From Pseudomonadota bacterium (GTDB lineage Bacteria; Pseudomonadota; Gammaproteobacteria; Steroidobacterales; Steroidobacteraceae), in NCBI GenBank assembly GCA_947449495.1, contig CANFSB010000001.1, forward strand, positions 1 through 64,000: a DNA stretch of 64,000 nucleotides, given 5' to 3'. This document shows positions 11,267-21,193 of the stretch, piece after piece; positions within the stretch are counted from its first letter, which is position 1, and each line of letters begins with the position of its first letter. Below the pieces are notes generated by a model that ran no database searches, had not been told where the DNA came from, and saw only the letters and a list, made by a program, of their open reading frames with translations. The position numbers and the translations under genes are program-made.

Positions 11267-12096
11267 GCGCAGTGCTGCGCGGACTGGTGCTCAGCGGCGG
11301 CCGCAGCACGCGCATGCAACGCGACAAGGCGCTGCTCGACTATGCAGGCCAGACACAACTCGAACGTGCCGTGTCACTGCTACAGGCGGTCACAGACAAC
11401 GTGAGCGTGTCGGTACGGCCCGATCAGGTAGACGATCCGCTGCGCGCCCGCTTTGCCCAAGTGGTTGATGGCCCCGACGTGCAAGGCCCTGCTGCCGGCA
11501 TCCTGGCGGCACAGCAGGCCGACCCTACAGCCGCATGGCTGGTATTGGCCTGTGACCTGCCGATGCTCGACGCCACCACACTGGCCGTACTGGTGGCAGG
11601 TCGCGATCCAAGCCGCCAAGCCACGGCCTTTCGCAGCAGCCACGATGGCCTGCCCGAACCGCTGTGCGCTATCTGGGAGCCCGCCAGTGGCCCTGCCCTG
11701 CTGCAGTTTGTGGCCGGTGGCCGCAACTGCCCGCGCAAATTTCTGCTGCAGCACGATACGCTGCTGCTCGACCAGCCCAACCCCGAGGCCTTGGACAACG
11801 TGAACACGCCCGATGAACTGCGCGCCGCCCGCCAAGGGTTGGATGCCGCTGCCACACGCACACTGCGTGTGCAGTATTTTGCGCTGCTGCGCGATCAAGC
11901 CGGTCGTGCCGAAGAATCACTCAGCACCACCGCCACCACTGCCAGTGAGCTGTATACAGAGCTGGCCGCGCGCCATGGCTTTACGTTGGCCGAAGGCTCG
12001 CTCAAGGTCGCCATCAACACCGAGTTCGCCAACTGGTCGCAACCGCTGGCCGCTGGCGACACCGTGGTGTTCATCCCGCCGGTGGCCGGAGGATGA
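11263..12096 (+). CDS. MobA-MoaD fusion: molybdenum cofactor guanylyltransferase domain plus C-terminal MoaD domain
   Basis: N-terminus [32 protein letters not shown] (MobA/NTP transferase); C-terminus [21 protein letters not shown]...[13 protein letters not shown] (MoaD with terminal GG). One uninterrupted frame; ATGA overlaps with both neighbours. Confidence 0.92.
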   Translation: MSAVLRGLVLSGGRSTRMQRDKALLDYAGQTQLERAVSLLQAVTDNVSVSVRPDQVDDPLRARFAQVVDGPDVQGPAAGILAAQQADPTAAWLVLACDLPMLDATTLAVLVAGRDPSRQATAFRSSHDGLPEPLCAIWEPASGPALLQFVAGGRNCPRKFLLQHDTLLLDQPNPEALDNVNTPDELRAARQGLDAAATRTLRVQYFALLRDQAGRAEESLSTTATTASELYTELAARHGFTLAEGSLKVAINTEFANWSQPLAAGDTVVFIPPVAGG

Positions 12097-12581
12097 GCGT
12101 CTTTCGCTTCACGCAGCAGGCCATCGACGGCACCGCCCTGCGTCAGGAACTGGCCGATCTATACTGCGGCGGCTATGCCTCGTTTGAAGGCTGGGTGCGC
12201 AATCACAACGAAGGTCATGCGGTCACTCGACTGTCGTATGAGGCCTTTGAGCCGCTGGGCATCAAAGAAGGTGAACGCATCGTCGCCGAGGCTATTGCGC
12301 GCTTTGGTGTAACGCGTGCGCTATGCGTGCATCGCGTCGGTGACTTGCAACTGGGTGATGTGGCCGTGTGGGTGGGCGCATCTGCTGCGCACCGCGATGA
12401 AGCCTTCAAGGCCTGCCGCTTCATCATCGATGAGGTCAAACACCGCGTGCCCATCTGGAAACAGGAGCACTACGTCAACGGCACTTCGGGGTGGGTTAAC
12501 TGCGAACGCTGCGCCGCCGATGCCCATACGCATGATCACGCCGATCACGCCGATCACGATCACGGCCACCGTCACCTGTAG
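12093..12581 (+). CDS. moaE: Molybdopterin synthase catalytic subunit MoaE with His/Asp-rich C-terminal tail
   Basis: GGYASFEGWVRNHNEGHAVTRLSYEAFEPLGIKEGERI, HRVGDLQLGDVAVWVGASAAHRDEAFKACRFIIDEVKHRVPIWKQEHY; tail HTHDHADHADHDHGHRHL. Confidence 0.95.
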   Translation: MSVFRFTQQAIDGTALRQELADLYCGGYASFEGWVRNHNEGHAVTRLSYEAFEPLGIKEGERIVAEAIARFGVTRALCVHRVGDLQLGDVAVWVGASAAHRDEAFKACRFIIDEVKHRVPIWKQEHYVNGTSGWVNCERCAADAHTHDHADHADHDHGHRHL

Positions 12582-12597
12582 ACGGCGGCCACTGCGG

Positions 12598-13884
12598 TCA
12601 ACCGGGGCGCACCTGGCCGTTGCCGCGCACCACGTATTTGTAGCTGGTCAGTTGCTCTACGCCCACCGGGCCGCGGGCATGAAAGCGATCGGTAGAGATG
12701 CCGATCTCTGCGCCCATCCCAAACTCGCCGCCATCGGCAAATTGCGTCGAGGCGTTGTGCAACACAATGGCACTGTCGACGCGCGCCAAGAAGTGATCGG
12801 CCGTGGCTTGATTGGCCGTGACGATGGACTCGGTGTGCGCTGAGCCATAGCGGGCGATGTGCTCTGCAGCCGCATCCACGCCATCGACCACCCGCACCGA
12901 GATCACCGCATCCAAGTATTCGGTGCGCCAATCCTCTTCAGTAGCAGGCTTCACTCGCGCATCTACCTGCTGCGTTGCCCCATCACCGCGCACCTCGCAG
13001 CCGGCATCCAGCAAGGCCAGCACCAACGGGGCCAACAGCCGATCAGCCGCAGCGCCATCGACCAGCAAAGTCTCTGCCGAACCGCAGATGCCAGTGCGGC
13101 GCAACTTGGCGTTGAGCAGGATGTCACGTGCCATGGTCAGGTCTGCATCGCGATCCACATACACATGGCAGATGCCTTCCAGGTGACCGATAACCGGTAC
13201 GCGCGCCTCGGCTTGTACCCGCTCGACTAAGCTGCGGCCACCGCGCGGCACGATGACGTTGATGTAGCGCGTCATGCTGGACAGCATGATGCCCACGGCA
13301 GCCCGATCGGTCGTGGGAACCAGTTGGATGGCTGCGGCCGGCAGTCCTGCCTGCTCCAGACCCTGCACCAGGCACGCATGAATGGCAGCGCTGGAACGCC
13401 GGCTCTCTGAACCACCGCGCAAAATCACCGGATTGCCCGACTTGAGACACAGCGCACCGGCATCGGCCGTGACGTTGGGGCGGCTCTCGTAAATGATGCC
13501 GATGACACCCAGCGGCACACGCACGCGCTGAATCAACAATCCATTGGGGCGCGACCACTCGGCACTGACCGTACCCAGTACATCGGGCAGAGCAGCAATG
13601 GCCTCAAGCCCGCACGCCATAGACTCGACGCGCTTGGCATCCAGTAGCAGCCGGTCAAGCATCGCAGTCGACAGGCCACGCTCACGGGCCTGCTGCATGT
13701 CGAGCGCATTGGCGGACAGAATCTCGGCGGCACGCCCGCGGATCTGCGCCGCTGCAGCTAACAAGGCTTGCTCGCGACTGGCTGCGTCAGCCTGCGCCAA
13801 TTGCTCTCGGCAGCCCTGCGCGGCCTGACCCAGACCATCCATCAGAGCTTGCAACTCGGTTGTATTCTGCGCCGCGGTACTCAT
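12598..13884 (-). CDS. proA: Gamma-glutamyl phosphate reductase
   Basis: [58 protein letters not shown]. Confidence 0.97.
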   Translation of the reverse strand: MSTAAQNTTELQALMDGLGQAAQGCREQLAQADAASREQALLAAAAQIRGRAAEILSANALDMQQARERGLSTAMLDRLLLDAKRVESMACGLEAIAALPDVLGTVSAEWSRPNGLLIQRVRVPLGVIGIIYESRPNVTADAGALCLKSGNPVILRGGSESRRSSAAIHACLVQGLEQAGLPAAAIQLVPTTDRAAVGIMLSSMTRYINVIVPRGGRSLVERVQAEARVPVIGHLEGICHVYVDRDADLTMARDILLNAKLRRTGICGSAETLLVDGAAADRLLAPLVLALLDAGCEVRGDGATQQVDARVKPATEEDWRTEYLDAVISVRVVDGVDAAAEHIARYGSAHTESIVTANQATADHFLARVDSAIVLHNASTQFADGGEFGMGAEIGISTDRFHARGPVGVEQLTSYKYVVRGNGQVRPG

Positions 13885-15059
13885 GCGTCGGTGTCTCCGG
13901 AAGTCTCGTCGTTGCGCAGCAGCACTAAGTCATCACGATGGATCAGCTCGTCAGGTCCGCGAAAACCCAGCAGCGCTTCAATATCGCTGCTGCGATGACC
14001 CAGGATGCGCACTGCCTCTTGGTCACTATAGGCACTGATGCCGCGTGCCACCTCGCGACCATCCGGTGCCAACACGCTGACGGTATCGCCCCGCCCAAAG
14101 CGTCCTACGGCACGCACCAGCCCGGCTGGTAACAGGCTACGCCCCTTGCGCAGCGCGCCCAGCGCGCCGGCATCCACATGCAGCGAGCCTGCGGGTTTGA
14201 GCGTACCGGCAATCCACTGTTTGCGGGCCTTGGCCAAGTTTGCGCTGGGCAGGAACCAGGAGCAGCGACCACCGGACTCAATGCGCTTGAGTGGATGGCG
14301 ATGACTGCCGCGCGCAATACATAGATGTGCGCCCGCCTGCACAGCGATGCGCGCAGCAATGATCTTGGTGGCCATGCCGCCGGAGCCCACATCGGACGCC
14401 GACTCGCCTGCCATGGCCGCAATGTCGGGCGTGATGTCTTTGATCACCGGAATGAACGTGGCCGACGGATCCAGGTTGGGATCGGCGGTGTACAGGCCAT
14501 CGACATCCGACAACAGGATGACGCAATCAGCACTGGCCATTTGCGCCACGCGCGCAGCCAAGCGATCGTTGTCGCCATAACGGATTTCGCTGGTGGCTAC
14601 CGTATCGTTTTCGTTGATAACAGGGATGGCGCCCAGTTCAAGCAAAGTTGTCAGCGTCGCGCGCGCATTGAGGTAGCGATCGCGCTGCTCACTGTCTTGC
14701 AGCGTCAGCAACACCTGCGCCACAGTGATGTCGTCATCTTCAAGCAACTCTTTGTAGGCATGCGCCAGACGGATCTGGCCCACTGCGGCAGCCGCCTGTT
14801 TTTCGTCGAGGCGCAATGCCCCGGCCGCCAGCCCCAGATGCCGCCGTCCCAACGCCACCGCACCGGAAGACACCAGCAACACCTGCTGGCCGCGCCGACG
14901 CAAACGGCGCAAGTCATCGATGAGCGACTCAAGCCAAGCGCGATTGAGCCGGCCGGTCTGCTGATCGACCAACAGCGCCGAGCCCACTTTGACCACGATG
15001 CGGCGCGCTGTGGTCAGTGGCGAAGCGGCCGCAGGGCGCGTCTTGTTGCGAATTTGCAT
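13881..15059 (-). CDS. proB: Glutamate 5-kinase with C-terminal PUA domain
   Basis: [66 protein letters not shown]. Overlaps proA start. Confidence 0.97.
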   Translation of the reverse strand: MQIRNKTRPAAASPLTTARRIVVKVGSALLVDQQTGRLNRAWLESLIDDLRRLRRRGQQVLLVSSGAVALGRRHLGLAAGALRLDEKQAAAAVGQIRLAHAYKELLEDDDITVAQVLLTLQDSEQRDRYLNARATLTTLLELGAIPVINENDTVATSEIRYGDNDRLAARVAQMASADCVILLSDVDGLYTADPNLDPSATFIPVIKDITPDIAAMAGESASDVGSGGMATKIIAARIAVQAGAHLCIARGSHRHPLKRIESGGRCSWFLPSANLAKARKQWIAGTLKPAGSLHVDAGALGALRKGRSLLPAGLVRAVGRFGRGDTVSVLAPDGREVARGISAYSDQEAVRILGHRSSDIEALLGFRGPDELIHRDDLVLLRNDETSGDTDA

Positions 15060-15186
15060 GCTCGAACTATAAGTGATGCGCGGCCAGTCGGTGCGAACCG
15101 CTCAGACGCGTTGCCTGCCCACGATTGAGCACCTACTATTGATCGGGTCGCAGCATCGTGCGACGGACGAACAGGGGATTGCAGCG

Positions 15187-15495
15187 GTGGCAAGGGATTT
15201 CGAGCCGGTTAAGGGTCAATGGTACGAGAACGTCGAGGAAGACGAACTCTTCAGGGTGCTATCTGTCGACGAGGACGGCGAGCTGGTCGAAATCGAGTAC
15301 GTCGACGGTGACATCGAAGAGATGGACCTCGACAGCTGGCACGAACTTGACTTAGAGCGCACCACCGAGCCTGAGGGCTGGGCGGATGACAAAGCCAGCG
15401 CTGACGAAGAGGAAGACGAGGATGACTGGGATGAGGAAGAAGACGAAGACGATGACGATGACGACGACGACGACGACGAAAAGGACGATTACTGA
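15187..15495 (+). CDS. Small acidic protein with poly-Asp/Glu C-terminus (DUF6763-like)
   Basis: VARDFEPVKGQWYENVEEDELFRVLSVDEDGELVEIEYVDGDIEEMDLDSWHELDLERTTEPEGW then EEEDEDDWDEEEDEDDDDDDDDDDEKDDY. GTG start inferred; family from memory. Confidence 0.65.
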   Translation: MARDFEPVKGQWYENVEEDELFRVLSVDEDGELVEIEYVDGDIEEMDLDSWHELDLERTTEPEGWADDKASADEEEDEDDWDEEEDEDDDDDDDDDDEKDDY

Positions 15496-15661
15496 GTAGC
15501 CCTAAGATCGCAACCAAGGCGGCGCACAGACCTGCGCCGCTAAGTTACTGAATAAAATGCTGATTTTTCCCTTGAACCACGGCCCCAACGCCCCAAAATA
15601 GAGGTGTACGGGAGCCAGCGCATCCAGCGCCAGCCCCGGCACCAATGAGGTCCCGGTCGCC

Positions 15662-16543
15662 ATGAAGCGCATCGTGCTGTTCCTGCTCACCAATCTGGCC
15701 ATCATGCTGGTATTGGGCATAGTCGCCCAAGTGCTCGGTATCGACCGCTATCTGCAGGCCAACGGCGGCAACCTTGGCGGGTTGCTGGTCTACTCGGCGC
15801 TGTTCGGCATGGGTGGCTCGCTTATTTCGCTGGCCATTTCCAAATGGATGGCCAAGCGCAGCATGGGCGTTGAGGTCATCGAACAAGCGTCTAACCCCAC
15901 TGAACAATGGCTGCTCGACACCGTTCGTGCCCATGCGCAGCGCGCCGGCATCGGCATGCCAGAAGTGGGTATTTTCGAATCACCGCAGCCCAATGCATTT
16001 GCCACTGGTGCCAGCCGCAACAATGCGCTGGTGGCGGTCAGCACCGGGCTGCTGCAAAACATGCGCTCGAATGAAGTTGAGGCCGTTCTCGGCCACGAAA
16101 TTGCGCATGTGGCCAATGGTGACATGGTCACGCTCACACTCATTCAGGGCGTGCTCAACACCTTTGTCATCTTCTTTGCTCGCATCATCGGCAACATCAT
16201 CGACAAGGCTGTTTTTCGCAGCGACAACGAGCGCGGCGGCGGCATGGCATCGTTTTTCATCACCATGTTTGTGCAGATGGTGTTGGGTGTGCTGGCCAGC
16301 ATCATCGTCATGTGGTTTTCGCGGCAGCGCGAATTTCGGGCCGATGCCGGCGGCGCCAGCTTTGCCGGCCGCGACAACATGATCGCTGCCCTCGAACGCC
16401 TTAAGAGCGGTGTCAGTGAGCCGCTGCCCGACAACCTTGCGGCGTTTGGCATCAGCGGCTCAACTGCCGTCTCGCGCATGTTCATGAGCCATCCGCCTCT
16501 GGATGAGCGCATTGCTGCCTTGCGCGCTGCCCGCAGCGCCTGA
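15662..16543 (+). CDS. htpX: Membrane protease HtpX
   Basis: [53 protein letters not shown] (HExxH), [14 protein letters not shown]. Confidence 0.97.
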   Translation: MKRIVLFLLTNLAIMLVLGIVAQVLGIDRYLQANGGNLGGLLVYSALFGMGGSLISLAISKWMAKRSMGVEVIEQASNPTEQWLLDTVRAHAQRAGIGMPEVGIFESPQPNAFATGASRNNALVAVSTGLLQNMRSNEVEAVLGHEIAHVANGDMVTLTLIQGVLNTFVIFFARIIGNIIDKAVFRSDNERGGGMASFFITMFVQMVLGVLASIIVMWFSRQREFRADAGGASFAGRDNMIAALERLKSGVSEPLPDNLAAFGISGSTAVSRMFMSHPPLDERIAALRAARSA

Positions 16544-16554
16544 CATCCCCGCGT

Positions 16555-16574
16555 ACCGGCCGACCCCGGCCGGT
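16555..16574. terminator. Possible intergenic hairpin downstream of htpX
   Basis: Perfect 7-bp inverted repeat accggcc-gacccc-ggccggt 12 nt after the htpX stop; no clear T-tract. Confidence 0.35.
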
Positions 16575-16632
16575 GCCTTCGAATCCAGATATACTTGTTT
16601 CTAAACGTCCGCTCGCCCGAGGTCATGTCCAG

Positions 16633-17652
16633 ATGGAAGCCCCCCCCAGTCCCGCACGCCCGTCATTCCTCAAGCGCTTGTTCTTGCTGGACTGGCTGCG
16701 CAACAGCAGCGACTACCTCGAAATCGAACAAAACGCCAAGGCAGCACAGGCTGCAGCCGAGGCAGCAGCCATCGGCGCCGCCAAGGCCGACCACATCGCT
16801 TGGTCTCGGGTAGTGCCTTTTGCCATGATGCATTTGGTCTGCTTCGCGGTCATCTGGGTGGGCGTCAGCCCCATTGCAGTCATCATGGCCGTGGTCATGT
16901 ACCTCATCCGCATGTTCGCCATCACTGGCCTTTATCACCGCTATTTTTCGCACAAGACCTTCAAGACCTCGCGCGTGGGTCAGTTCATCTTCGGCGTGCT
17001 GGGTGCCTCGGCAGTGCAGCGCGGCCCCATCTGGTGGGCGGCTCACCATCGCCACCACCACGTTCATTCAGACCAACCGCCTGATCTTCACTCGCCGGCA
17101 CAACATGGTTTCATGCGCTCGCACATGGGCTGGTTCCTGTCACGCAGCGGTTTTTATCCTGACGTGAAGTTTGTGCGAGATCTCATGAAGTTCCCGGAAC
17201 TGCGCTGGCTCGACCGTTTCGACATCGCCGTACCGGTGCTGTTGGGCGTAGCCATGTTCGGCCTGGGTGTGCTGCTGGAGCGTGTGGCACCGGAACTGGG
17301 CACCACCGGCTGGCAGATGCTGATCTGGGCTTTCTTCATCAGCACCGTGGTCAACTATCACGCCACATACACCATCAACTCGCTGTCGCATGTGTTTGGA
17401 CGCCAGCGCTATCGCACCGGTGACACCAGCCGCAACAACTGGTTCTTAGCCCTACTTACGCTGGGCGAGGGCTGGCACAACAACCACCACCACTATCCCA
17501 ACTCGACACGCCAGGGCTTTTACTGGTGGGAAGTGGACATCACCTATTACGTTCTCAAGCTGCTGTCTTGGATGGGCATCATCTGGGATCTGCAGCCGGT
17601 GCCTGTCGAAGCGCGCGACCACTCGCCGCGCCGCATCTCACCCAAGCACTGA
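16633..17652 (+). CDS. Fatty acid desaturase (acyl-CoA delta-9 type)
   Basis: Histidine boxes HRYFSHKTFK, HHRHHHVHSD, HNNHHHYPNSTRQGFYWWEVD. Start at MEAPPSPARPS inferred. Confidence 0.92.
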   Translation: MEAPPSPARPSFLKRLFLLDWLRNSSDYLEIEQNAKAAQAAAEAAAIGAAKADHIAWSRVVPFAMMHLVCFAVIWVGVSPIAVIMAVVMYLIRMFAITGLYHRYFSHKTFKTSRVGQFIFGVLGASAVQRGPIWWAAHHRHHHVHSDQPPDLHSPAQHGFMRSHMGWFLSRSGFYPDVKFVRDLMKFPELRWLDRFDIAVPVLLGVAMFGLGVLLERVAPELGTTGWQMLIWAFFISTVVNYHATYTINSLSHVFGRQRYRTGDTSRNNWFLALLTLGEGWHNNHHHYPNSTRQGFYWWEVDITYYVLKLLSWMGIIWDLQPVPVEARDHSPRRISPKH

Positions 17653-17691
17653 CATGACCCGGTGCCGCCGCCGCGGCGGCACCCGCGGCTA

Positions 17692-18447
17692 ATGAATAGC
17701 CGCCTTTATATTGGCAAGGTCTCACACCGGCGATTCACGCCGGTGTCGAACCACTTCAGCTACCAGCTGTTCATGCTGTATCTGGATCTGGACGAACTGC
17801 CCGGCCTCTTTGATCCCTTCTGGCTATGGTCTGCACGCGGCCGTGCGCCGGCTTGGTATAAGCGCGCAGACTATATGGGTGACCCGCAGCGCCCGCTGGC
17901 CGACTGCGTCCGTGAGCGCATTCAAGGTGAGCTGGGCTGGGCACCGGCCGGACCGATACGCCTGCTAACCCACCTGCGTTATGTGGGTCACAACTTCAAT
18001 CCAGTCAGTTTCTATTACTGCTTCGACCCAAACGATGGGCCGCTGCGCGTCATCGTGGCCGAGATTACCAACACCCCTTGGCAAGAGCGCCACGCCTACG
18101 TGTTGCCGGTGGATCAGGCCGGCACAGCGCCAGCACCTTGGCGCTTCGAATTCGATAAGGTCTTCCATGTGTCGCCCTTCATGCCCATGGAGCAGCACTA
18201 CCGCTGGCGGTTTGGGGAGCCCGGCGATCGCTTGGCGGTGTACATGGAAAACCTACAAGACGGACAGCGCGTATTCGACGCCGGACTGGACATGGAGGCT
18301 CAGCCGATCCGTAGCGGGACGCTGGCCCTCGCCCTGGCGAGATTCCCGGCCATGACCCTGCGGGTGGTGGCGCAGATCCATTGGCAGGCCCTGCGGCTGC
18401 TATTGAAAAGGGTGCCCTTCCACAGTCATCCTGCACCTGGGCGCTGA
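17692..18447 (+). CDS. DUF1365 domain-containing protein
   Basis: MNSRLYIGKVSHRRFTPVSNHFSYQLFMLYLDLDELPGLF; VGHNFNPVSFYYCFD; FDKVFHVSPFMPMEQHYRWRF. Confidence 0.9.
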   Translation: MNSRLYIGKVSHRRFTPVSNHFSYQLFMLYLDLDELPGLFDPFWLWSARGRAPAWYKRADYMGDPQRPLADCVRERIQGELGWAPAGPIRLLTHLRYVGHNFNPVSFYYCFDPNDGPLRVIVAEITNTPWQERHAYVLPVDQAGTAPAPWRFEFDKVFHVSPFMPMEQHYRWRFGEPGDRLAVYMENLQDGQRVFDAGLDMEAQPIRSGTLALALARFPAMTLRVVAQIHWQALRLLLKRVPFHSHPAPGR

Positions 18448-18485
18448 CACGAGCGTCGGGGACATAACAACAAGATCGCCACCGC

Positions 18486-19769
18486 ATGAATACCAGCAGC
18501 AAGCCGACCATCATCCCGCAGTCCGACGCCGCCGGCGCCTCATCCCTGTCTGCCATGACAGCACTGGGCCGCTCATTGCTGCTCAAGCAATTAGCCAAAC
18601 TAAGCGACGGGGAAGTGATCCTGCGCGACAGTGGTAAGCAGCTGAAGTTCGGTGCTCGCACCGAGCGCTGCGCCCTGTCTGCAACGATCACAGTAGAAAA
18701 CTCGCAGTTTTATGCCGATGCCGCCTTCGGTGGCACCACCGGCGCGGGCGAGGCTTACATCAACGGTCTGTGGCGCTGCGACGACCTGACTGCGCTGGTG
18801 CGCATCATGGTGGTCAATCGCCCGGTGATGGAAGACATGGAAGGCGGACTTGCCACCGTCAGCAACTGGGTGCGTCGTGCGATGCACTGGATCAACCGCA
18901 ACAGCAAGCGCGGCAGCGCGCGCAATATTGCCGCGCACTATGATCTGGGCAACGAGTTGTACAAGCTGTTTCTTGACGACACGATGGCCTATTCCTGCGG
19001 AATCTTCGAAACCGAAGAGTCCACCCTGCACGAGGCCTCTGTCGCCAAATTCGACGCCGCCTGCCGCAAACTTGCGCTGACGCCCAACGACCATCTGGTG
19101 GAAATCGGCACCGGCTGGGGTGGCTTGGCCATACACGCAGCAGAACGGTACGGCTGCAAAGTCACCACCACTACCATCTCACGTGAGCAACACGATTTCG
19201 CCAAAGACAAAATCGCAGCGCGCGGTCTGTCGGATCGCATCACATTGCTGTTTGAAGACTATCGGGATCTTAAAGGCCGCTTCGACAAACTAGTCTCGGT
19301 CGAAATGATCGAGGCCGTTGGCGCCAAGTACCTCGACACTTACTTTGCCAAGTGCTCCTCACTGCTCAAGCCCAACGGCGCAATGCTGTTGCAGGCCATC
19401 ACTATCCAGGATCAGTACTACGCAGAGTCACTGAGGTCTGTGGACTTCATACAGCGCTATGTATTTCCGGGCAGTTTCATCCCCTCGGTCACTGCCATCA
19501 CCGACTCCGTAGCGCGAGTCACGGATCTTAAGATCTTTAACCTTGAAGACATTGGTCCGCATTACGCCCGCACGCTGCGCCTGTGGCGCGAGCGCTTCTT
19601 TACCAACATCGCCCAGGTACGCAAACTTGGCTATCCCGACAGCTTCTCGCGGCTGTGGGAGTTTTATCTTTGCTATTGCGAAGGTGGCTATGCCGAGCGC
19701 CAACTGGGCAACGTACAAGTGCTGCTGACTAAGCCGGCATGCCGCAGGCCTGCCATTGCCGCAGCCTGA
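18486..19769 (+). CDS. cfa: Cyclopropane-fatty-acyl-phospholipid synthase family protein
   Basis: NIAAHYDLGNELYKLFLDDTMAYSCGIFE, LVEIGTGWGGLAIHAAERYGCKVTTTTISREQ, VSVEMIEAVGAKYLDTYF. Confidence 0.92.
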   Translation: MNTSSKPTIIPQSDAAGASSLSAMTALGRSLLLKQLAKLSDGEVILRDSGKQLKFGARTERCALSATITVENSQFYADAAFGGTTGAGEAYINGLWRCDDLTALVRIMVVNRPVMEDMEGGLATVSNWVRRAMHWINRNSKRGSARNIAAHYDLGNELYKLFLDDTMAYSCGIFETEESTLHEASVAKFDAACRKLALTPNDHLVEIGTGWGGLAIHAAERYGCKVTTTTISREQHDFAKDKIAARGLSDRITLLFEDYRDLKGRFDKLVSVEMIEAVGAKYLDTYFAKCSSLLKPNGAMLLQAITIQDQYYAESLRSVDFIQRYVFPGSFIPSVTAITDSVARVTDLKIFNLEDIGPHYARTLRLWRERFFTNIAQVRKLGYPDSFSRLWEFYLCYCEGGYAERQLGNVQVLLTKPACRRPAIAAA

Positions 19770-19779
19770 CGCCCTGCGT

Positions 19780-21183
19780 ATGAACCTGCCTGCCCGGTTG
19801 CGCCAACTGCTGGGCAACGAGGCAGTGCTGGATGACCCGGCACTACTGGCACCCTATCTGGTTGACCACCGGCGTCTGTATCAGGGCGCATCTCCTGCCG
19901 TGGTGCAACCGGCAGACACGGCCGGCGTAGCTACTCTGCTGGCCTTCTGCAACAGCGAAGGGATCGCTGTCGTGCCGCAGGGCGGCAACACCAGTTACTG
20001 CGGCGGTGCCACACCCGATGAGTCCGGACGTCAGCTGGTGCTGTCACTGCGCCGTCTCAACAAGATCCGCAGCGTCGATGCCGCTGGGTTTTCGATGGTG
20101 GCTGAAGCTGGCTGCCTGCTTGCACAGGTACAACAGGCTGCTGCCGATGTGCAGCGCCTGTTTCCGCTGAGCCTAGGCTCCGAAGGCAGTTGCCAGATCG
20201 GCGGCAACCTCGCCACCAATGCCGGCGGCACAGCAGTGCTGCGCTATGGCATGACTCGCGATCTGGTGCTGGGCCTAGAAGTGGCACTGGCCGATGGCAG
20301 CGTGTTATCCACGCTGTCACCGCTACGTAAGGACAACACCGGCTACGACCTCAAGGGCTTATTTGTTGGCAGCGAGGGCACGTTAGGCGTCATTACCGCC
20401 GCGTGCCTGAAACTGTTCCCAGCCTCGCAGTCCGTGGCTACGGCTTGGATCAGCCTGCCCGATCCGGCCGCAGCGTTGACGCTGCTGGGTCGTCTGCGCG
20501 AGGCCAGTGGTGATCGCACCAGCAGCTGCGAACTGGTGCCCCAGGTGGCGCTGGATCTGGTGCTGCAACATGTGCCCGGCGCACGCGATCCCGGTGTAGC
20601 GCGCGCACCTTGGTATTTACTCGTCGAACTGAGTTCACCGGCCCATGACGATCTGGATGCCGTGCTGACTACTGCATTGAGCGACGCCATTGAGTCCGGT
20701 CTTGCCACCGATGCAGTGCTTGCGCAAAGCGCCACCCAACGCGCCGCGCTGTGGATGCTGCGCGAGTCGGTGCCTGCTGCGCAGCGACGCGCCGGTGGCA
20801 GCCTCAAACATGATGTGTCCGTGCCACTGTCTGCCTTGCCGCAGTTCATTGAGCAAGGCAGCGTGCTGTGCACAGAGCTGGCACCAGAAGGCTATCTGGT
20901 GGCCTATGGCCATGTGGGCGACGGCAACCTGCACTTCAACCTGAATCAACGCGACGGGACGGACGAAGCAGATTTTCTTGATCGCGAACTGCCTCTCAAA
21001 CGTGCCGTGCATGATTTGGTTGCAAGCCTGGGCGGCAGTTTCAGCGCAGAGCATGGCGTGGGCAGATTAAAGGTGGGCGAACTGGAGCGCTATGCGCCAC
21101 CGGTCGAACTGGAACTAATGCGGCGCATTAAGCAGGCCTTTGACCCGCGCGGCATCCTCAACCCCGGCAAAGTACTACGCTAG
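19780..21183 (+). CDS. FAD-binding oxidase/dehydrogenase (GlcD/D-2-hydroxyglutarate dehydrogenase-like)
   Basis: VVPQGGNTSYCGGATP, GSEGSCQIGGNLATNAGGTAVLRYG, GSEGTLGVITAACLKLFP, YGHVGDGNLHFNL, EHGVGRLKVGELERY. Confidence 0.9.
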   Translation: MNLPARLRQLLGNEAVLDDPALLAPYLVDHRRLYQGASPAVVQPADTAGVATLLAFCNSEGIAVVPQGGNTSYCGGATPDESGRQLVLSLRRLNKIRSVDAAGFSMVAEAGCLLAQVQQAAADVQRLFPLSLGSEGSCQIGGNLATNAGGTAVLRYGMTRDLVLGLEVALADGSVLSTLSPLRKDNTGYDLKGLFVGSEGTLGVITAACLKLFPASQSVATAWISLPDPAAALTLLGRLREASGDRTSSCELVPQVALDLVLQHVPGARDPGVARAPWYLLVELSSPAHDDLDAVLTTALSDAIESGLATDAVLAQSATQRAALWMLRESVPAAQRRAGGSLKHDVSVPLSALPQFIEQGSVLCTELAPEGYLVAYGHVGDGNLHFNLNQRDGTDEADFLDRELPLKRAVHDLVASLGGSFSAEHGVGRLKVGELERYAPPVELELMRRIKQAFDPRGILNPGKVLR

Positions 21184-21193
21184 ACACCAGAGG

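Noticed and set aside
14325-15128. 267-aa plus-strand ORF opposite proB
   Set aside because: Shadow ORF of a confidently identified glutamate 5-kinase; His/Arg/Gln-rich with no motif.
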